Shown piece by piece: positions 20,139-31,615 of a DNA stretch of 64,000 bases. Both the position numbers and the translations under genes were made by a program. Source of the DNA: Alphaproteobacteria bacterium (GTDB lineage: Bacteria; Pseudomonadota; Alphaproteobacteria; Micropepsales; Micropepsaceae); the NCBI GenBank assembly GCA_015654635.1, contig JAATGP010000004.1, forward strand, positions 1-64,000, in the 5' to 3' direction. How positions within the stretch are numbered: position 1 is the first letter of the stretch; each line of letters opens with the position of its first letter. Below the pieces are notes generated by a model that saw only the letters and a program-made list of their open reading frames with translations, was not told where the DNA came from and searched no databases.

Positions 20139-21794
20139 TTACCGCGTGAAGCGCTTGTATTTGATTTTGTGCGGCTGGTCGGCGTCGATGCCGAGGCGGC
20201 GTTTTTTGTCGGCTTCGTAATCCTGGAAATTGCCTTCGAACCATTCGACATGGCTATCGCCTTCGAAGGCCATGATATGGGTGGCGATACGATCGAGGAA
20301 CCAGCGGTCATGGCTGATGATCATGGCGCAGCCGGCGAACTCCTCCAGCGCCAGTTCGAGGGCGCGCAAGGTTTCGACATCGAGATCGTTGGTCGGTTCG
20401 TCGAGGAGGAGAAGGTTGGCGCCGGATTTCAGCATCGTCGCCAGATGGACGCGATTGCGCTCACCGCCAGAGAGCTGACCAACCTTCTTTTGCTGATCGC
20501 CGCCTTTGAAATTGAAGGCACCGCAATAAGCGCGACTGTTGATGGTGCGCTTGCCGAGTTCCAAGACGTCGAGGCCACCGGAAATCTCCTGCCATACCGT
20601 CTTGTTGGGATCGAGGCTGTCGCGCGATTGATCGACATAGCCGAGCTTGACCGTAGGGCCGATGCGCAGCGTGCCCGCATCCGGCGTTTCCAAGCCCGTG
20701 ATCATTTTGAACAGCGTCGTCTTACCAGCGCCGTTGGGGCCGATGACGCCGACGATGCCGCCAGGCGGCAGCTTAAAATCGAAATTCTCGAACAGCAGCC
20801 GGTCATCGAAGGCTTTGCTAAGGCCTTCGGCTTCCACCACCACGCTGCCGAGACGCTCGGCGACCGGAATGATGATCTGGGCCGGGCCGGTGCGCATTTC
20901 TGCCGCCTTGGACACCAACTCATCATAGGCATTGATACGCGCCTTAGACTTGGCCTGACGGGCTTTGGCGCCTTGCTGAATCCATTCGCGCTCGCGCGTG
21001 ATGGTGCGTTGCAGGGCCGCCTCTTCCTGGCTTTCCTTGGTGAAGCGCTGCTCCTGTTCGATCAGGTATTTGGTGTAGTTGCCTTCATGCGGGATGCCTT
21101 TGCCGCGGTCGAGTTCCAAAATCCACCCCGTCACATTGTCGAGGAAGTAGCGATCATGGGTGACGAGGATGACGCAGCCGGCATAGCCACGCAGCGTATG
21201 CTCCAGCCAGCCCACCGTCTCGGCGTCCAAATGGTTGGTCGGTTCGTCGAGAAGAAGAATATCGGGAGCATCGAGCAAGAGTTTGCACAGGGCCACGCGG
21301 CGGCGCTCACCGCCCGATAGGCTGGTGACACCCAGATCGCCATCGGGACAACCCAGCGCATCCATCGATTGATCGACCTGGCTGTCGAGATCCCATAGGC
21401 CTTGTGCTTCGATCTCGTCCTGCAGGCGCGACATCTCGTCGGCCGTTTCATCGGTGTAGTTGGAGGCAATCTCGTTGTAACGATCCACCAGCGCCTGCTT
21501 TTTGGCGACGCCTTCCATCACGTTTTCGCGTACCGTTTTGGCGGCATCGAGCTGCGGTTCCTGCGGCAGATAGCCGACGCGGACACCATCCGCCGCCCAG
21601 GCCTCACCGGTGAACTCCTTGTCCATCCCGGCCATAATCCGCATCAAGGTCGATTTGCCCGAACCGTTGACGCCGACGATGCCAATCTTGGCGCCGGGAT
21701 AGAAGGACAGCCAAATATCCTTCAGAACCTGCTTCCCACCGGGATAGGTCTTGGACATGCCCTTCATGAAGTAGACAAATTGCGGGCCGGCCAT
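20139..21794 (-). CDS. ettA: Energy-dependent translational throttle protein, ABC-F family
   Basis: A 551-residue ABC-F ATPase that binds the ribosomal E site and gates the first elongation step by ADP/ATP ratio. Two ABC cassettes are complete: Walker A GVNGSGKST and GPNGAGKTT, signatures LSGGERRRVAL and LSGGERNRVHLA, Walker B ILLLDEPTNHLDAETV and LLLLDEPTNDLDVETL. The linker (arm and P-site tRNA interaction motif) is between them. No membrane segments. The ATG at 21794, with AGGA upstream, gives the normal MAGPQFVYFMKG start; an ATG at 21803 is an alternative. Confidence 0.96.
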   Translation of the reverse strand: MAGPQFVYFMKGMSKTYPGGKQVLKDIWLSFYPGAKIGIVGVNGSGKSTLMRIMAGMDKEFTGEAWAADGVRVGYLPQEPQLDAAKTVRENVMEGVAKKQALVDRYNEIASNYTDETADEMSRLQDEIEAQGLWDLDSQVDQSMDALGCPDGDLGVTSLSGGERRRVALCKLLLDAPDILLLDEPTNHLDAETVGWLEHTLRGYAGCVILVTHDRYFLDNVTGWILELDRGKGIPHEGNYTKYLIEQEQRFTKESQEEAALQRTITREREWIQQGAKARQAKSKARINAYDELVSKAAEMRTGPAQIIIPVAERLGSVVVEAEGLSKAFDDRLLFENFDFKLPPGGIVGVIGPNGAGKTTLFKMITGLETPDAGTLRIGPTVKLGYVDQSRDSLDPNKTVWQEISGGLDVLELGKRTINSRAYCGAFNFKGGDQQKKVGQLSGGERNRVHLATMLKSGANLLLLDEPTNDLDVETLRALELALEEFAGCAMIISHDRWFLDRIATHIMAFEGDSHVEWFEGNFQDYEADKKRRLGIDADQPHKIKYKRFTR

Positions 21795-21816
21795 GAGAGC
21801 CATCCTTTCGAGAAAG

Positions 21817-21858
21817 CGCAATCCGGAAAAGGGTAAAGCGGTTTTCCGACCGATTGCG
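21817..21858. repeat. Imperfect palindrome upstream of ettA
   Basis: CGCAATC-CGGAAAA on the left is mirrored by TTTTCCG-(ACC)-GATTGCG on the right around an 11-base centre. The gap 21795-22010 holds no gene. It may be an intergenic repeat or a leader hairpin of ettA. Confidence 0.5.
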
Positions 21859-22010
21859 TGACAAAAACCGGAATTGGGGGTGCGCGGGTTTAGCAGAAGC
21901 GCCGGCGGGCCCGCAACCGCCCATCATCCTTCAAGGCGTCCCGCGTCAACAAACGGGGCAAATACCTCTCCCGAACCAGGGGGCGCGCACCGCAAGATGA
22001 CGCATTTGGA

Positions 22011-23087
22011 TCAGAACTTGATCTTGGCCTTGGAGAGCAGCGACACGGCGTTATTGCCCGTCATCCCCCCATAATTCATCTGGTAGGAGGCGTTGGCCTG
22101 CAACGCCACCGAATCGCCGAAGAATTCGGTCTTGTAGCCAAGCTCGATATCGGTTTCGGGGGTCATATTGAGGATCTTGTCGCGGCCGTAGAACTGCAGA
22201 TCGTTGCCGTTGGTGCTGGAGAAATTTGAGAAATTCGGCGCCGGACGCGCGAGGGAGACCCCAAACGCATCGTTCTTGCTGAAGAGTCCATGCTTGGCCA
22301 CGGCTACGCCAAAAGCCTCGGTCCTGACACTGGCATCAGGTGTGACCGCGCCGGGACGCAATTCGAGCTGCGTGAGTCCTTCGCTGTAGCTGGCGGTGGT
22401 CACCCACCCCCCTCCGAAGCCGACATGGGCACTGACCCCCAAGGCCGATGTGGTGTGCGTACCAAAGTTGGGAAGCCCCACAATACGCTCGCTACCACTC
22501 GACGCCGTTAGATTGAAGCCGCCCCAGCGGGCAAAATCCCAACTCATGCCAGCAACAAGCGAGCGGGTATTCCGTGTATCGTAAGGAAGGCTGCCACCCA
22601 TTGCCGCGAGGGCGAGCCTTGCATCCATCAAATAACGATTGAGGCCTGGCGAAGAAGAGGCCTGTCCCAGCGAAAATGCCAGTCCATCCACGAGATTGGC
22701 CGAAACACCGAGGTAGCTGCCACCATTCGACAAAGAGGTGTAGGTCGAGCCATAAGCAAGGGAATGATAGAACAGGCCATCAAATGCTGTCGGCGCATAG
22801 CGCTCTAGCATCCGGCCGACATCAACATTGAAGCCGCTATCCAGCGACAGCCCAGCCGCGAGCGGAAAGGTTACGGACACTTCTTCGAGAGGATTGCGCA
22901 ACATTTGCTGCTGAACGGCCGCTTGGCTCGAGCCCAAATCCGAGAGCAGCACAGGGGCCTCAAAGGCGTCGGCGATACGGGATTGCGGCGCCGAGAGGTC
23001 GAGCGCTGGCGACGCCGCGGCGGCCGTCAGACTGACGACAACGCCCGCAACGGCCAAAAGCCCGCGGAAACCTAACCGACCCCTCAT
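22011..23087 (-). CDS. Exported protein, probable outer-membrane beta-barrel
   Basis: A 358-residue protein with a signal peptide (LGFRGLLAVAGVVVSLTAAA) and a C-terminal phenylalanine after alternating polar/hydrophobic strands, as in outer-membrane barrels (LSKAKIKF at the end). Repeated strand-turn patterns such as GVSAHVGFGGGWVTTASYSE and IELGYKTEFFGDSVALQANA support a barrel of about 10-12 strands. I recognise no specific family. Start 23087 ATG is chosen for the signal peptide; a GTG 3 bases earlier is possible. The 569 bases upstream (23088-23656) contain no gene I can support, only AT-rich promoter-like DNA. Confidence 0.65.
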   Translation of the reverse strand: MRGRLGFRGLLAVAGVVVSLTAAAASPALDLSAPQSRIADAFEAPVLLSDLGSSQAAVQQQMLRNPLEEVSVTFPLAAGLSLDSGFNVDVGRMLERYAPTAFDGLFYHSLAYGSTYTSLSNGGSYLGVSANLVDGLAFSLGQASSSPGLNRYLMDARLALAAMGGSLPYDTRNTRSLVAGMSWDFARWGGFNLTASSGSERIVGLPNFGTHTTSALGVSAHVGFGGGWVTTASYSEGLTQLELRPGAVTPDASVRTEAFGVAVAKHGLFSKNDAFGVSLARPAPNFSNFSSTNGNDLQFYGRDKILNMTPETDIELGYKTEFFGDSVALQANASYQMNYGGMTGNNAVSLLSKAKIKF

Positions 23088-23656
23088 CACACCTAGCGAC
23101 GACCGCTCTCCTCTTGTAGCCTCGCAATTTAGCAGATGCCGGGCGCGGCTCTCAAAGGATTCCTCGGTTTTTCCGTGACTTCGCGGCAACAAATAGCGAT
23201 TCTTTTGGCACGGCTGCGAACGCCGGTAATCAATATATAGTTAGCTGGCGTTGGCCTCGGACAGATGATTGTGGGCGGCGCCAGCATTGTGAAGGCTGGC
23301 AGGCTTGGCCCATAGGAAAATCGCCAAAGATTAACGTATGGGATATGGGAGGGCTGCCGTGGTTAACGTGGAGGCCTGACTAGTCCCTTGTCTGGCCAGT
23401 TGTCCCCAACCGATTGCCGCCCCCTGCTTTTTGCCTTGTTGCCCTCCGCGCTGGTCCGCGCCACCATCTGCCGGTCAGCAATCGCGCAGACGAAATCGGC
23501 GCATGGGAAAGCCCATGAGTCGCTGGATCGGCGTGTTTGGAGGGCGGTGAGAGAGTTTTCCGTCGCCAAGACATATGTGAAGTGGACTTGTCTGAGTGTT
23601 TGTTTGTACCTTCAACCCGAGTGGGGGCCTGGGTGACGATCACGATATTGACGCTG

Positions 23657-24385
23657 ATGAAAAGCAAAGCGGCCCTTGTGCTATGCGTAGTCCTGGGGGG
23701 CTGCGCCACCTTGCTAAGCAGCTGTACCTCATCAGCCCCTCCCGGCGAATATGATCCCTTCGAGCCAGTAAACCGGGAGGTCTTCGCCTTCAATCACGCG
23801 CTCGACAAAAACGCAGCTTTGCCGGCGGCCACTTTCTACAAAAACGCTCTGCCCGACGACGTCCGTACCGGGGTCCACAATTTTATGTCCAACCTCACCA
23901 CGCCCGTCACCCTTGCCAACGACCTCCTGCAGGGCGAGTTCACCAATGCCGGTTATGCGGTTTGCCGCGCCGCCGTGAACTCGACGATCGGTATCGCCGG
24001 TGTGCTGGATCCTGCCAGCGGCTATGGTTGCCAGGACCATGACGAGGATTTCGGCCAGACCTTGGGGGTCTATGGCGTCCCCGGTGGACCTTATCTGGTG
24101 TTGCCGCTGCTTGGCGCCTCACTGCCACGCGATCTGGGCGGGAAATTGGTGGTCGACGGCTATTTCAATCCGCTGAGTTATTTGAAGTATGACGGCAAAT
24201 TCTACGTTTCGCTTGCGCAGAACGGAGTGAAGCTGGTCGATCAGCGGTCGCATGCGGTGAGTATGCTGCGAGAAGTGGAACGCACCAGCATCGATTACTA
24301 TGCGGCAATGCGCGGCCTCTATATCAAACGGCGGAATGCAGCCATCGCCAACGAAGTCCTCGCGCCGGAAGCGCCAACGAAGTAG
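23657..24385 (+). CDS. mlaA: MlaA/VacJ family outer-membrane lipoprotein
   Basis: A 242-residue lipoprotein with lipobox LGGC near residue 16. The MlaA hallmark DPFEPVNREVFAFNHALDK follows, then VRTGVHNFMSNLTTPVTLAN and GVYGVPGGPYLVLPLLG. MlaA forms a ring in the outer membrane that removes mislocalised lipid from the outer leaflet. It precedes hpnN by 35 bases on the same strand, suggesting shared traffic of hopanoids and phospholipids. A GTG at 23633 with GGGGG upstream is a plausible alternative start and has the better ribosome site. Confidence 0.92.
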   Translation: MKSKAALVLCVVLGGCATLLSSCTSSAPPGEYDPFEPVNREVFAFNHALDKNAALPAATFYKNALPDDVRTGVHNFMSNLTTPVTLANDLLQGEFTNAGYAVCRAAVNSTIGIAGVLDPASGYGCQDHDEDFGQTLGVYGVPGGPYLVLPLLGASLPRDLGGKLVVDGYFNPLSYLKYDGKFYVSLAQNGVKLVDQRSHAVSMLREVERTSIDYYAAMRGLYIKRRNAAIANEVLAPEAPTK

Positions 24386-24420
24386 AAGCCTCCCGTTGAA
24401 TCTGTTTTTCCGAAAGTACC

Positions 24421-27039
24421 ATGTCGATTATTGAACGGATTGTAGGCTTTTGCTGCCGCCACGCGCGCGTTGTGGTTGCTGCCGGTATTGTCGCGGCCAT
24501 CGCGGGCTTTGCCTATACGGCGGCCAATTTCGCAATGAACACCGATTCGAGCACGCTGATCTCGCCGGAGTTGCCCTGGCGAAAAGCCATGGCGCGCTTC
24601 GATGCCCTGTTCCCCCAGCGCAACAATCTCATTCTCGTGGTGATCGATTCGGCTTCGTCCGATCGCGCCGATACGGCTGCCAATCTTCTGGCTGCCAAGC
24701 TTTCCCAGAATCCCAAGCAGTTTCCCGCCGTGCACCGCCCCGATGGCGGCCCCTATTTCGAGAAGAACGGATTGTTGTTCCTGCCCGAAAAATGCGTGCA
24801 GGACGCCATGGGCAAGCTCGTACAGGCGCAGCCCTTCCTCGGCGCGTTATCCTCCGATCCTTCCTTGCGCGGCGTCATGGATAGCCTGTCGACAGCATTG
24901 ATGGGCGTCAGTCACGGCCAAGCCCAGCTCTCCCAGATCGACGCCCCCATGGCGGCATTTGCCACCACGCTCGAAAAAACCAATGGGGGTCAAAAGGCCT
25001 ATCTGTCCTGGCGCTCGCTGTTCTCATCCGATGACAGTAATCAAAAGGAATGCTCCTTCGCCCGTACCCGTACCTTTATCGAAGTGCAGCCACGGCTCGA
25101 TTACACCAGCTTGATGCCCGGCGAAACGGCGGAGCAAGCAATCCGCGCTGCGGCCAAGCAATTGGAACTCACACCGGATAACGGCGTCACCGTGCGCCTG
25201 ACTGGCCCCGTGCCGCTGTCGGACGAGGAATTCGCCACGCTGTCCGAGAATGCCGGGCTGATGGGTCTTGCCATGCTCTTGATGGTGACGGCGAGCCTGT
25301 GGTTCGCGGTGCATTCCGTGCGCATCATTGCCTGCATCCTCACCACGCTGGTGACCGGGCTGGTGGTGACAACGGCGCTCGGCCTGATGGTCGTGCATGT
25401 CTTCAACATCATCTCTATCGCCTTTATCGCCCTGTTTGTCGGTTTGGGCGTGGATTTCGCAATCCAGTTTTCGGTGCGTTATCGTGCCGAACGCCATGCA
25501 GTAGGCGATCTGAGCAAGGCGCTGTCTTGCGCGGGGCGCGGCGTGGGCACGCCCCTAGCGCTGGCCGCCTCGGCCACCTGCGCCGGTTTCTTCTCCTTCA
25601 TTCCCACCGATTATGTGGGCGTCGCCGAACTCGGTAAAATTGCGGGCATCGGCATGATTGTGGCCTTCCTGCTGGCCATTACCTTCCTGCCCGCGCTGAT
25701 CCGGCTGGTAAAGCCACCAGGCGAAGCCGAGCGCGTGGGCTTTTCATTTCTGGCGCCTGCCGACCGTTTCCTGCGCTACCATCGGAAGCGTGTTGTCCGT
25801 TGGGGCGCCATCCTTGGCGTTTTGGCAGCGCTGACACTACCTTTCCTGCAGTTCAATCCCAATCCGCTCGACCTTCGCAGCCCCAAAGTCGAATCGATGT
25901 CGACCTTGAACGATCTGATGAAGGACCCGGATACCTCGCCCAATACCATCGACGTGCTGGCGCCCTCCTTGAAGGACGCCGACAAGCTCGCCGACAAAAT
26001 CGCGGCGCGGCCGTTGGTCGGACAAGTGCTGACGCTGACGACTTTCATTCCACAGGACCAGCCCAAGAAGCTGGCAATGATCTCCGACACGGCGTTCCTG
26101 CTCGATGCCACCCTGAATCCCATCCAGGTCAAGCCAGCACCGAACGACGCGGAAACCATCGCCAGCATCAAAGCGGCCGCTGCTTCTTTGCATCAGGCCG
26201 CAAAAGCCAAACACTTCAAGGGCGCCGAGCGTAGCGCTGCCAGCGACGCGGAACGTTTGGCACGGGCCCTCGACACGCTGGCCGGTTCATCTCTCGCCCT
26301 GCGGCAAGCGGCGACCGCGGCGCTTATTCCCGGGCTCAATGGCCTGCTCGACGAATTGCGCAGCGTGCTTCAGGCCAGTCCTGTCACGGTGCAAAATATG
26401 CCGCCGGAACTGGTGGCCGAGTGGGTGGCCAAGGATGGCAGCGCCCGCATTCAGGTCTCGCCCAAAAGCAATGCCCACGACAACAAATCGCTCAAGCGCT
26501 TCTCCAAGGATGTAATGGCTGTCGCGCCGAACCTCACCGGTACCCCGATTATCATCGAAGAGTCGGGGCAGACCATTGTACGGGCTTTCGTTCAGGCAGG
26601 GATCTGGTCGTTTATCGCCATCAGCATTCTGCTCGCTTTTGTGTTGCGGCGCGAACGCGACGTGATGATGACCATCATTCCCGTTGTCCTGACGGCGGTC
26701 TTTACACTGGCGACCTGCCGCATTATCGGGCTCGAACTCAACTTCGCCAACATCATCGCGCTGCCGCTGCTGTTCGGCATCGGCGTTGCCTTCAACATTT
26801 ACTTTGTGGTGGCATGGCGCGCAGGTGCCGAGTGCTTGTTACAGTCGAGCCTGACACGCGCCGTCATTTTCAGCGCCCTTACCACCGCTTCGGGTTTTGG
26901 GACGCTGTGTCTGTCCAGCCATCCGGGCACGGCCAGCATGGGTGAGCTGCTCATCATCTCGCTAGGCTGGACGCTGTTCACGACGCTGTTCTTCCTGCCC
27001 GCCCTGCTGGGCAAGCCGCCGCCAAAAGGGTCGCACTAA
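24421..27039 (+). CDS. hpnN: Hopanoid transporter, RND family
   Basis: An 872-residue inner-membrane RND protein of the MMPL/HpnN group that moves hopanoids toward the outer membrane. Helix 1 is VVVAAGIVAAIAGFAY near residue 18. Two sets of five helices follow large periplasmic domains: LMGLAMLLMVTASLWFAVHS through LLAITFLPALIRLV, and SFIAISILLAFVLRRERDV to the end. The first RND repeat keeps FVGLGVDFAIQFSVRYR. The neighbours mlaA (upstream) and hpnM (convergent) support the assignment. Confidence 0.93.
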   Translation: MSIIERIVGFCCRHARVVVAAGIVAAIAGFAYTAANFAMNTDSSTLISPELPWRKAMARFDALFPQRNNLILVVIDSASSDRADTAANLLAAKLSQNPKQFPAVHRPDGGPYFEKNGLLFLPEKCVQDAMGKLVQAQPFLGALSSDPSLRGVMDSLSTALMGVSHGQAQLSQIDAPMAAFATTLEKTNGGQKAYLSWRSLFSSDDSNQKECSFARTRTFIEVQPRLDYTSLMPGETAEQAIRAAAKQLELTPDNGVTVRLTGPVPLSDEEFATLSENAGLMGLAMLLMVTASLWFAVHSVRIIACILTTLVTGLVVTTALGLMVVHVFNIISIAFIALFVGLGVDFAIQFSVRYRAERHAVGDLSKALSCAGRGVGTPLALAASATCAGFFSFIPTDYVGVAELGKIAGIGMIVAFLLAITFLPALIRLVKPPGEAERVGFSFLAPADRFLRYHRKRVVRWGAILGVLAALTLPFLQFNPNPLDLRSPKVESMSTLNDLMKDPDTSPNTIDVLAPSLKDADKLADKIAARPLVGQVLTLTTFIPQDQPKKLAMISDTAFLLDATLNPIQVKPAPNDAETIASIKAAAASLHQAAKAKHFKGAERSAASDAERLARALDTLAGSSLALRQAATAALIPGLNGLLDELRSVLQASPVTVQNMPPELVAEWVAKDGSARIQVSPKSNAHDNKSLKRFSKDVMAVAPNLTGTPIIIEESGQTIVRAFVQAGIWSFIAISILLAFVLRRERDVMMTIIPVVLTAVFTLATCRIIGLELNFANIIALPLLFGIGVAFNIYFVVAWRAGAECLLQSSLTRAVIFSALTTASGFGTLCLSSHPGTASMGELLIISLGWTLFTTLFFLPALLGKPPPKGSH

Positions 27040-27055
27040 ACTCCTCGCCAAACGA

Positions 27056-27082
27056 AAATGGCCCGCAACCTGCGGGCCATTT
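27056..27082. terminator. Bidirectional terminator between hpnN and hpnM
   Basis: Perfect 12-bp stem AAATGGCCCGCA / TGCGGGCCATTT with a 3-base loop, followed by TTGTTT, between convergent genes. Confidence 0.93.
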
Positions 27083-27102
27083 GTTTATGCGGTGAGCGAT
27101 GC

Positions 27103-27720
27103 TTACTCTTTCAGCAGCCCGTCGGCGAGCGCATTCAATTTCTTTTCGAGCCCAGCGGCACCGCCTGACTGCACCGTGGCACTAAAATCCGAGCGCTGTT
27201 TGGCAATCTGACTGACATAGCCATTGAGGAAAATGTCGATGATTTTCCAGTTCGTACCGGTTTGGCGCATGCGGTAGTTGAAGGGAACCGTGTCGCTGCC
27301 GGCAACCAGCTTCGAGGTCACAATGCGGTCTGTTCCACGTACCGACGAGGCCGGATCGACGATGAATTTCTCGCCATCAAAGCTTTTGAAATTGCTGGCA
27401 TAGCTGGCCACGGTGTAACGGCCCAAAGCGGTGATCAGCGCCTTCTGATCGGCGTCCGACATTGAGGTCCAAGCCGGACCGACCGAGAGCCGCGTCATGC
27501 CGGGAAAATCGAAGGTTTGCTCGATCACAGGCTTCAGTTTCTCGTAGCGGCCCTTTACGCCGAGCTGCTTGCCTTGCTTCATGGAGGCCAAAAGCGTGTC
27601 GTAGAAGGATTGTACGGGCGCGACAGCGGTATCGCCGACTTCCGCATAGACAGCTGTAGCCGAGGCCATCAACAATGCCGACAGCGATGCGGCCCGGAAC
27701 AAGGTCTTTCTCATTTTCAT
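27103..27720 (-). CDS. hpnM: Hopanoid-associated MlaC-family periplasmic protein
   Basis: A 205-residue exported protein with signal peptide to about TAVYAEVG. The MlaC/Ttg2 fold is seen in RYEKLKPVIEQTFDFPGMTR, LSVGPAWTSMSDADQKAL and WKIIDIFLNGYVSQIAKQRS. It is expected to carry hopanoids or phospholipids between membranes. Its place end-to-end with hpnN identifies it as HpnM rather than general MlaC. It shares only distant similarity with the MlaC-like protein at 19445. Confidence 0.9.
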   Translation of the reverse strand: MKMRKTLFRAASLSALLMASATAVYAEVGDTAVAPVQSFYDTLLASMKQGKQLGVKGRYEKLKPVIEQTFDFPGMTRLSVGPAWTSMSDADQKALITALGRYTVASYASNFKSFDGEKFIVDPASSVRGTDRIVTSKLVAGSDTVPFNYRMRQTGTNWKIIDIFLNGYVSQIAKQRSDFSATVQSGGAAGLEKKLNALADGLLKE

Positions 27721-27789
27721 TCCTCTTAGGCGTCACGGCCCCCAGAAGTGTATCAGTCTGGGATCGTTTGGTGGCGGAATTATGGGCCT

Positions 27790-28695
27790 TTAACTTTCCC
27801 GCGTCAGCAGGAAGGGCAGAAGGTCCCGCAATGCCGCCCCGTTGCCGCCGAATGGCGCCAGCGCGGCCACCGCCCGATCGGCAATTTGGCGGGCCTTTTC
27901 TCGAGCGCCGTCAATCCCGTAGATAGAAACGAGCGTGGCCTTTCCATGTTCCTGATCCTTGCCGACCGCCTTGCCCGCTTTTTCTGCGGTGGAGGTAACG
28001 TCGAGTAAGTCATCCGTGATCTGGAAAACGAGCCCCATATCGGCTGCGTATTGGCGCATCCGCTCCTGCTCCGCGGGCCCGGCTTCGCCCAAAATGGCGC
28101 CCGCCTCGCAGGAAAATTCGAAAAGCTGACCGGTCTTCAAACGCTGCAGCAGCATTACCTCGTCAGCGCCAAAGCTTCGTTCAGCCGCCACCATGTCGAT
28201 CATCTGGCCGCCGATCATGCCATCGGCACCCGCCGCCTCAGCAAGGCGCGTGATCAATTTGCAGCGCACCTCAGCGGACGGATGGGTCTTGGCATCCGCC
28301 AAAATTTCGAAAGCAATGGTGAGGAGCCCGTCGCCCGCAAGGACTGCCGTGGCCTCGTCAAAAGCCTTGTGGGTAGTGGGACGGCCGCGGCGCAGATCGT
28401 CATCGTCCATGCACGGCAAGTCGTCGTGGACCAGCGAGTAGGTATGCAGGACTTCGATGGCTGCCGCGGTCCGGCGGGCGTGAGCTTCGTCCACGTTAAA
28501 CAGAGCAGCGCATTCCATCACCAGAAAGGGGCGGAGCCTTTTTCCTCCCGCAAAGGTAGCATAGCGCATCGCCTCATGAATCCGGCTATGCAGACCATGT
28601 GGCTTGGGGAGCACAACCTCGAGAGTTTGCTCAACCGCTTTCGCGGCACGATCCAGAGCGGGTGCGAGGCCAGCCTGGGGGCCTAATGTACTCAT
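27790..28695 (-). CDS. ispA: Polyprenyl synthetase, farnesyl diphosphate synthase
   Basis: Condenses IPP with DMAPP and GPP to farnesyl diphosphate, the substrate of HpnD. The 301-residue product has the first aspartate-rich motif SLVHDDLPCMDDDDLRRG, GKRLRPFLV, and the second motif FQITDDLLDVT. The short DDxxxxD spacing and length fit bacterial FPP synthases. The ATG at 28695 has AAAGGA upstream and is preferred over the longer frame. It lies between the hopanoid transport genes and ispH. Confidence 0.93.
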   Translation of the reverse strand: MSTLGPQAGLAPALDRAAKAVEQTLEVVLPKPHGLHSRIHEAMRYATFAGGKRLRPFLVMECAALFNVDEAHARRTAAAIEVLHTYSLVHDDLPCMDDDDLRRGRPTTHKAFDEATAVLAGDGLLTIAFEILADAKTHPSAEVRCKLITRLAEAAGADGMIGGQMIDMVAAERSFGADEVMLLQRLKTGQLFEFSCEAGAILGEAGPAEQERMRQYAADMGLVFQITDDLLDVTSTAEKAGKAVGKDQEHGKATLVSIYGIDGAREKARQIADRAVAALAPFGGNGAALRDLLPFLLTRES

Positions 28696-28908
28696 ATCGG
28701 TGTCCTTTCCCCATCCTAAGTTCCTCTCTAGCGCAATTGCCGCCTGAAGCAACGGGGCCCCTGGCGTTAAACCACAGCGCAAGAAAATGATTGCGCTCAG
28801 TGCCCGCTTTCGGGAAACTGCCGATTGGCGGCTTGGCGCGGATTTCCCTTTTTCATTTAGGGATTTAGCGTGCTAGACGGACATCAATAACCAAGGAGTT
28901 TCGAGCCC

Positions 28909-29835
28909 ATGCGTGTCGTTCTTGCCCAGCCGCGCGGCTTTTGTGCAGGCGTCGTCCGGGCGATCGATATCGTCGAAAGGGCGCTCGAGAAATACGGCGA
29001 ACCGGTCTATGTGCGCCACGAGATCGTCCACAACCGCCATGTTGTAGAGACCTTGAAGAGCAAAGGCGCGCGCTTCGTCGAGGAGCTGAATGAGGTGCCC
29101 GATGGCGCCGTCACAGTATTCAGCGCCCATGGCGTGCCGCAATCGGTGGTCAAGGATGCCGAGGGCCGCGGCCTGCCCGTGCTTGACGCCACCTGCCCAC
29201 TCGTCTCGAAGGTGCATAGCCAAGGCAAACGCTATGTCGGCAATGGCCGCACCCTGATCCTGATCGGCCATGCCGGCCATCCGGAAGTGGAAGGCACCAT
29301 GGGTCAGGTGAACGCACCGGTCCATCTGGTGCAATGCGAAGCCGATATCGACAAACTTTCGATCCCGCTCGATACGCCGGTTGCCTATGTGACCCAGACC
29401 ACACTGTCGATTGACGACACCCGTAACATCATCGCGGCGCTGAAGGTTCGCTTCTCCGATATCCTGGGGCCGGAGACGACCGATATCTGCTATGCCACCC
29501 AGAATCGCCAGCAAGCGGTGCGCGAACTCTGCCGCTTCGCCGATGTCATTCTGGTGGTGGGAGCCAAAAACAGTTCGAACTCCAACCGGCTTCGCGAAAT
29601 CGGCAAGGAAGAGGGCAAGCCCAGCTACCTCATCAATGATGGCAGCGAGCTCGATCCGGACTGGATCAAAGGCCACGGCACTATCGGTATTACCGCGGGC
29701 GCCTCGGCCCCTGAAGCGCTGGTCGAACACGTCATAGACGCTTTGCGCGCCATCAATCCCGACTGCACCGTCGAGCAGATGGACGGCAAGAAAGAACATA
29801 TCGAATTCCGCCTTCCGGCGGAACTTCGAGGTTAA
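28909..29835 (+). CDS. ispH: 4-hydroxy-3-methylbut-2-enyl diphosphate reductase
   Basis: Last step of the MEP pathway: an iron-sulfur enzyme producing IPP and DMAPP. The 308-residue product has the three cluster cysteines in [24 protein letters not shown] and [13 protein letters not shown], plus [10 protein letters not shown] and [13 protein letters not shown]. It is followed after 11 bases by hpnH with a good RBS, so isoprenoid supply and the first hopanoid side-chain step are co-transcribed. Confidence 0.97.
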   Translation: MRVVLAQPRGFCAGVVRAIDIVERALEKYGEPVYVRHEIVHNRHVVETLKSKGARFVEELNEVPDGAVTVFSAHGVPQSVVKDAEGRGLPVLDATCPLVSKVHSQGKRYVGNGRTLILIGHAGHPEVEGTMGQVNAPVHLVQCEADIDKLSIPLDTPVAYVTQTTLSIDDTRNIIAALKVRFSDILGPETTDICYATQNRQQAVRELCRFADVILVVGAKNSSNSNRLREIGKEEGKPSYLINDGSELDPDWIKGHGTIGITAGASAPEALVEHVIDALRAINPDCTVEQMDGKKEHIEFRLPAELRG

Positions 29836-29846
29836 GGAGTAAGACT

Positions 29847-31010
<1,164 letters not shown>

Positions 31011-31615
31011 GGTGCGGAAGGCGGCCCCCGCTTCGCGGGCGGTGCGGAGCAACTCACCGAACTGCCCGCGCTCGCGCAGCAGCGAACGGATAATCGCAAA
31101 GTAGCGCGGATGACCGTTGATGCTTAGATGTTCGAGCGCGGCGGGTGGCAGCGTGCGCTTGCAATCGTCCGACACCACGCGCAGCACCACGAAGGGGATG
31201 CCCCGCTCGCTGGCAAAGCGGGCCGCAATGTGGGACTCCATATCGACGGCATGGGCGCCAGTCTGACGGAAAAGGTCTTTCTTGGCCCCCATATGCTGGG
31301 CGGGCTCTTCGACGCCGGCAATCACCACCGAATGGGCCTCCGGCAGTTTGGTGCGCAAAACACGGGACCATTCCGGATCGCAGGCATAATGCTCGCGCTC
31401 GGTGACGACATGGGAGGCGATGAGAGCATCCCCTACCTCCGGAATGGGTGCGAGAGCGCCCGCCAGCCCCATACTGATGATGCCATGCACGTCCGGCCCT
31501 AGCGCTCGCAGGCGGCGCAGCAAGAGCTTGGAATTGCCCGCGCCGATCACCGGCGTCAGCCCGAAGCGCCGCGCCATGCGCGCCTCTTTGGCAAGTCCTA
31601 CGACAGCGACGACTT

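Noticed and set aside
20169..21320. 383-codon plus-strand frame
   Set aside because: Antisense to ettA, whose two ABC cassettes are complete.
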